A program made the translations under genes and the position numbers. The notes beneath the pieces are model-generated. The model did not search any database. It was not told where the DNA came from and worked only from the letters and a program-made list of their open reading frames with translations. 14,360 nucleotides of DNA from Euryarchaeota archaeon UBA346 (GTDB taxonomy: Archaea > Thermoplasmatota > E2 > DHVEG-1). The stretch lies in assembly GCA_002496355.1 (NCBI GenBank), contig DAJP01000017.1, positions 1 to 14,360 on the forward strand. Direction: 5' to 3'. Positions within the stretch are counted from its first letter, which is position 1; each line of letters starts with the position of its first letter. This document shows, piece by piece, positions 11,091 to 14,360 of the stretch.

Positions 11091-13580
11091 TTATTCGTAT
11101 CCACCGATTTTTAATGACGGGTCACCAAGCAAGACCCACTGCTGAACAGATTTCGGATGACCAGCAGCAAGATCGGTCATATCAAAGGTGTTGATATAGG
11201 AGGTGAGCGTCTGTTGATATGCCTGTCCAAGGACATCGAGTCCCTCGGTCCCATATTGTTTGAAGAACTCAATAGTAATCCATCCGTCACCACCACCAGT
11301 GGTAAGATCGACACCAGGCATACCATATCCTAGCCCGGTGTTACCCATCGTCGCAATCGCACCACCATGGGGGTTTCGAATGAGTCTCCAGCTGAACGTC
11401 TCTGGAACAGGTTGTCCACTACACCACATGGACATTTTTGGCCAGTTTGGAAACACATAAATCATTCCCTCAAGGAAACCATATACCATGGAGACGTTGA
11501 AATCACTGTTATGACATCCGCCGATGACGGCAATGGGCAGTTTTTCTTTATTTCGAATAGTATCCATAGGAAAAAGCGGTAATGAATAAAATGGTGGCCA
11601 TGGGCGTAACGTAGTAACCGACAACCCAGTGATACTCCCATATTTTCTATTCCCTGGAACACCAGGGTAATGGTCTGCCCAGACATTGGGGCTGCCATGG
11701 CCGGAGATGAACATAAAACCAGCACCTTCATCCCATGCATCAATGACATCCTGCTGGCCGGTGAATAAACCATTGGACGCCCAGAGGATATTGCGTTGGA
11801 ATTCTTCAGGCATGTAATACAGGGCTCCGCCTCGACCAAGCAATGGTTGTTCACCCGTTGTGTATTCTCCCTCGTAGTACATCTCTGTGTCGTTGCGCCA
11901 GTCCTCGAACACGACAGCATCAGCGTTGTTTTTTATCCAGACGTGGATGCTGCTGAGATTTCCATATGGTTTGGGATCGTAGCTTTTCCCTCGAATGGTG
12001 AGAACACCGGAGAGATAGCTCATGTTTGCCCAGAAATAGAATTCGTTACAATACGCTTGGTTTTCCGCAGGAGTATACGTAAAGTCCGTGTTCCCAAGAA
12101 TATTTCCTTCCGATACGGTCACAATTTCAGCCATGGGTAATCCTGGATATTCATGGATCCTTAAGTTATCATCATGGTGGAAGGTGAGGTTAGTTTCCAT
12201 TGTTTTATCGACAGTGATATTGATAGTCTCAATAGGTCCATATTCTGCGGACGGGTTGTTGCTCTGTGCATAAATCGTATAGGCTCCAGTGGGTAGACCA
12301 GTGGTGTCCCATTGGAAGTTCAGATCCTCTTGGTCAAGGAAACCATCACCGCTGATGACCGTCATTTTCTTAAACCATTCTGACCCAAAGGTTGTTGTCT
12401 CGTAGTTGATGATTTTTTTCACCACAGTCCGAACCTCATTAACACTGGTGCACGCGAGTCGACCGAGGGCGACATCCGGATACATATCGATACCCGTGTC
12501 ATTTTCATATCCCTCCATTCTCCACGCAGCAAAGATTCCGTCGCCATTAGGGTCCCAGCTAGAAAAGTTACCCCCCGCCTCATAGATATCTGCGAAGTAC
12601 AGATCGCTGAGGACACCAGGGTCATACAGCGTGCTTTCAGCGTTTAATGGGAATTTAGGGTTGTCATAGAGGTTGGTGTATCGAGCAGGTAAATACCATC
12701 CCTTGGTTCCTTCATTTGGGTTATCACGCGGTTTGGCAAAAACCACATTTTTTAATCCACCAACTAAGAGGACATATTCGACACCCCAGGTTTCAATTGC
12801 GTTTTTTATGAAATATTTAATCTTTTCTGGCTTGTCAACACCGGAAAATTCATTGTAGATATCCTCCGTTGTTTTCAGAACGGTAAGGATTCCATAGCTG
12901 TTCTTGTGTTCGATGAGTGGTTGTAGCGCTTGTTCAAAGGATTTTGGTGCGATGATGACAAGGTTATATTCACTTTTTAATGGGAAGGGGCTCTGTGTCG
13001 GTGCTGAATAGGTAATGGAAAGTTCAGCATCAGAGGCGATTTGAAGAGTCCCGGTGGCAGGCGTATATCGAATTGGATAATAATGAACCGAGACAAAAGT
13101 GACATGTTCGTTGTTTTTATTCAAACCAACACCAATCGAGGTCGTGTACCATGTCTCAGGGTACGGCGTGGTCATGGCGTAGACTGCGGTGTCTTTTATT
13201 GTCGTAGACGCTGCGCTGCTTTGAGATTCATCAGTGAGAGGTACCATCTGTTGAGCAGGACGTATTTCTTGATCAACATGTTGGGTGGAAATACCAGATG
13301 GAGTCAGGGAAACACGAATATTGGTCGCGCCAAACGGAAGTTCTATGGTACGAACAAGCTTTGGGAGTTGTGGTTGTCCTGCGGTGGTCTGAAACGTTGA
13401 AGTCCCAGTGAGTTCAATCAAAAGATACCCATCATTGTTCACTGTTTGTTTTTCGATGGATGGTGTACTGAGATGCTCTAAGAGAGACTGCGGTGTTCCT
13501 TGCTTGCCTTGCGTTCCAATAGCCCCCATGGTGGAACCTATTAGAATTCCTACAATAAACAGAATTGTTATTTTCTTCAT
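11091..13580 (-). CDS. Secreted C25 family (gingipain-like) cysteine peptidase
   Basis: This 829-residue exported protein has a signal peptide (MKKITILFIVGILIGSTMGAIG) and a propeptide-like beta region (about 45-195, including the GQPQLPKLVRTIELP motif typical of C25 propeptides). The caspase-like catalytic region starts near 205 (YNLVIIAPKSFEQALQPLIEHKNSYGI). It includes a DPNGDG Ca-type loop (343-348), ALGRLACTSVNEVRTVVKKI (371-390) and ISGDGF (409-414). The catalytic dyad is His628 in ISGHGSPN and Cys689 in IGGCHNSD. The domain ends at LLGDPSLKIGG (817-827). Between the two catalytic halves, about residues 425-600 form a beta-rich insert. There is no C-terminal anchor or repeat domain, so it may be released. 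MBG-D archaea carry such peptidases, thought to digest exogenous protein. A TATA-like box lies about 34 bases upstream. Confidence 0.92.
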   Translation of the reverse strand: MKKITILFIVGILIGSTMGAIGTQGKQGTPQSLLEHLSTPSIEKQTVNNDGYLLIELTGTSTFQTTAGQPQLPKLVRTIELPFGATNIRVSLTPSGISTQHVDQEIRPAQQMVPLTDESQSSAASTTIKDTAVYAMTTPYPETWYTTSIGVGLNKNNEHVTFVSVHYYPIRYTPATGTLQIASDAELSITYSAPTQSPFPLKSEYNLVIIAPKSFEQALQPLIEHKNSYGILTVLKTTEDIYNEFSGVDKPEKIKYFIKNAIETWGVEYVLLVGGLKNVVFAKPRDNPNEGTKGWYLPARYTNLYDNPKFPLNAESTLYDPGVLSDLYFADIYEAGGNFSSWDPNGDGIFAAWRMEGYENDTGIDMYPDVALGRLACTSVNEVRTVVKKIINYETTTFGSEWFKKMTVISGDGFLDQEDLNFQWDTTGLPTGAYTIYAQSNNPSAEYGPIETINITVDKTMETNLTFHHDDNLRIHEYPGLPMAEIVTVSEGNILGNTDFTYTPAENQAYCNEFYFWANMSYLSGVLTIRGKSYDPKPYGNLSSIHVWIKNNADAVVFEDWRNDTEMYYEGEYTTGEQPLLGRGGALYYMPEEFQRNILWASNGLFTGQQDVIDAWDEGAGFMFISGHGSPNVWADHYPGVPGNRKYGSITGLSVTTLRPWPPFYSLPLFPMDTIRNKEKLPIAVIGGCHNSDFNVSMVYGFLEGMIYVFPNWPKMSMWCSGQPVPETFSWRLIRNPHGGAIATMGNTGLGYGMPGVDLTTGGGDGWITIEFFKQYGTEGLDVLGQAYQQTLTSYINTFDMTDLAAGHPKSVQQWVLLGDPSLKIGGYE

Positions 13581-13608
13581 TTTATTTTAAACCCCCTATT
13601 TTAGTATT

Positions 13609-13619
13609 GTATATTATAG
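13609..13619 (-). promoter_or_regulatory. TATA-like box for the C25 peptidase
   Basis: The minus strand reads CTATAATATAC, centred about 34 bases before the ATG at 13580. That spacing predicts a very short leader. A GGGGG run near 13592-13596 could be part of the leader. Match by eye. Confidence 0.38.
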
Positions 13620-13739
13620 TTCAGTAGTAATTAAATATTTGGGTCCATTTTTACAGGGATACCAAAAATGATTCTCTCCTGAGAAAAGGGAAAGAAATAT
13701 TCTGATTTTGAACCATTTTTCCTCGGCAACGTGAACTGG

Positions 13740-14360
13740 CTAATTCTGGGTGGAGGATTGGTTTGTTATTCCTTTTATACTAATGAATTCAGCAGAATCA
13801 CCTTTGTACACGGTTGGGGCGACAGTTATTTCGACCGATATTTCGGTTTGCGTTTTTGTCAGTAATACTGTTTTAAAGGAATTTGTGGTGATTCCTTTTA
13901 ACCGGTTGAGATAGTATTTCCGTGCGTCATCAAAACCCCTCGGAGCGATGAAAACAAAAAAATTCTTCTGTAGAAGATCTGTACGATCATAACCCAGAAA
14001 TTCAGCAAAAGAATTGCTGATGTCCCTGAAGATCCCTCTTTGTATGACCGCGACAATATGGTCCATCTCATCAATAACGAGATGATTTTCGATACGTTCT
14101 TTTAAGATGATTTTCTCTTCCGAGGAAACAGTGGTGATGAGGTTTTTCTCATCCTCTGAGGTTTTTGTTTTTTCTCCAACAGATAATCTCCCGGGGACAG
14201 GCTCTATTCTTTCTGATAGAACAGGAGTATGTTGCTGCTGGATTTTGTTTTCTAAAGTTTCGATTCGTTCTGCTTTTTTTTCAAGGTCATGTAAGAGGTA
14301 CTGCATTTTTTGGACCATCGTGTCGGATGTCCTCTTCAAATCAGCGACATTTTCTTGAGC
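13740..14360 (-). CDS. Coiled-coil plus PAS domain protein (5' truncated by window edge)
   Basis: The frame is open to the right edge, so the N-terminus is missing; the first codon seen encodes Ala in AQENVADLKRTSD. The in-frame TTG at 14339 is not taken as the start. About 206 residues are visible. A heptad-like helical stretch (MVQKMQYLLHDLEKKAERIETLENKIQ) is followed by a polar linker, then a C-terminal PAS domain of about 105 residues: IENHLVIDEMDHIVAVIQRGIFRDISNSFAEFLGYDRTDLLQKNFFVFIAP, then NSFKTVLLTKTQTEISVEITVAPTVYKGDSAEFISIKGI. The FAEFLGYDRTDLL and final beta-strand patterns are diagnostic. No histidine kinase follows the PAS domain, which ends the protein. It may be a sensor or signalling partner whose output lies upstream; the cofactor cannot be inferred. 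Confidence 0.82.
   Translation of the reverse strand, partial: AQENVADLKRTSDTMVQKMQYLLHDLEKKAERIETLENKIQQQHTPVLSERIEPVPGRLSVGEKTKTSEDEKNLITTVSSEEKIILKERIENHLVIDEMDHIVAVIQRGIFRDISNSFAEFLGYDRTDLLQKNFFVFIAPRGFDDARKYYLNRLKGITTNSFKTVLLTKTQTEISVEITVAPTVYKGDSAEFISIKGITNQSSTQN

Noticed and set aside
1..14360. CRISPR array, transposon ends, prophage or toxin-antitoxin locus
   Set aside because: No spaced direct repeats, terminal inverted repeats, transposase, integrase or phage structural genes were seen. The membrane protein/wHTH pair does not resemble a known toxin-antitoxin pair.

Overview
The window looks like archaeal chromosome, most likely from the Thermoplasmatota (MBG-D/Thermoprofundales-like or a related lineage). 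This is an inference from gene content and control signals: a secreted gingipain-like C25 peptidase, short lipoproteins with a GC(I/V)GP N-terminus, a small archaeal-type winged-helix regulator, A/T-rich TATA-like boxes, GGTGA/GGAGG Shine-Dalgarno sites and T-rich 3' ends. No tRNA, rRNA, CRISPR array, transposase or integrase was seen. The gene density and compact overlaps are those of ordinary chromosome.

Layout. (1) Positions 1-2101, plus strand: the end of a three-gene ABC exporter operon, with a truncated ATPase and two six-helix permeases resembling the fluoroquinolone-export permease pair. (2) 2202-5180, minus strand: a DUF4097-type beta-repeat lipoprotein, a translationally coupled pair (four-helix membrane protein then small winged-helix protein), and a polytopic membrane protein of about ten helices. 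(3) 5239-7774, minus strand: a compact run of five small soluble genes read from right to left: two Cys-rich DUF3795-like proteins, an MGMT-fold protein without the alkyl-acceptor Cys, a protein with CCPRFDP and TCPKCAKKYGKNY motifs whose N-terminus lacks an in-frame start, and a RibD/DHFR-fold reductase. (4) 7967-8542, plus strand: a YdeI/OmpD-associated family protein. (5) 8571-9728, minus strand: a lipoprotein with fibronectin-III-like modules and an amphipathic C-terminal tail. (6) 9976-11042, plus strand: a pair encoding a triple Fe-S cluster protein (CDGSH, Fer4_19-like, CDGSH) and a thioredoxin-fold protein with a CPFS site. (7) 11091-13580, minus strand: a secreted 829-residue C25 (gingipain-like) peptidase. 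(8) 13740 to the right edge, minus strand: the C-terminal part of a coiled-coil plus PAS protein.

The window mixes envelope and secreted functions (exporter, two lipoproteins, a protease that could feed on exogenous protein) with small stress or redox-type proteins. The most unusual items are the five-gene Cys-rich/MGMT-like operon, the Fe-S plus single-cysteine thioredoxin pair, and the coupled membrane protein/wHTH pair. None is a proven novel system. Every intergenic gap is shorter than 300 bases.
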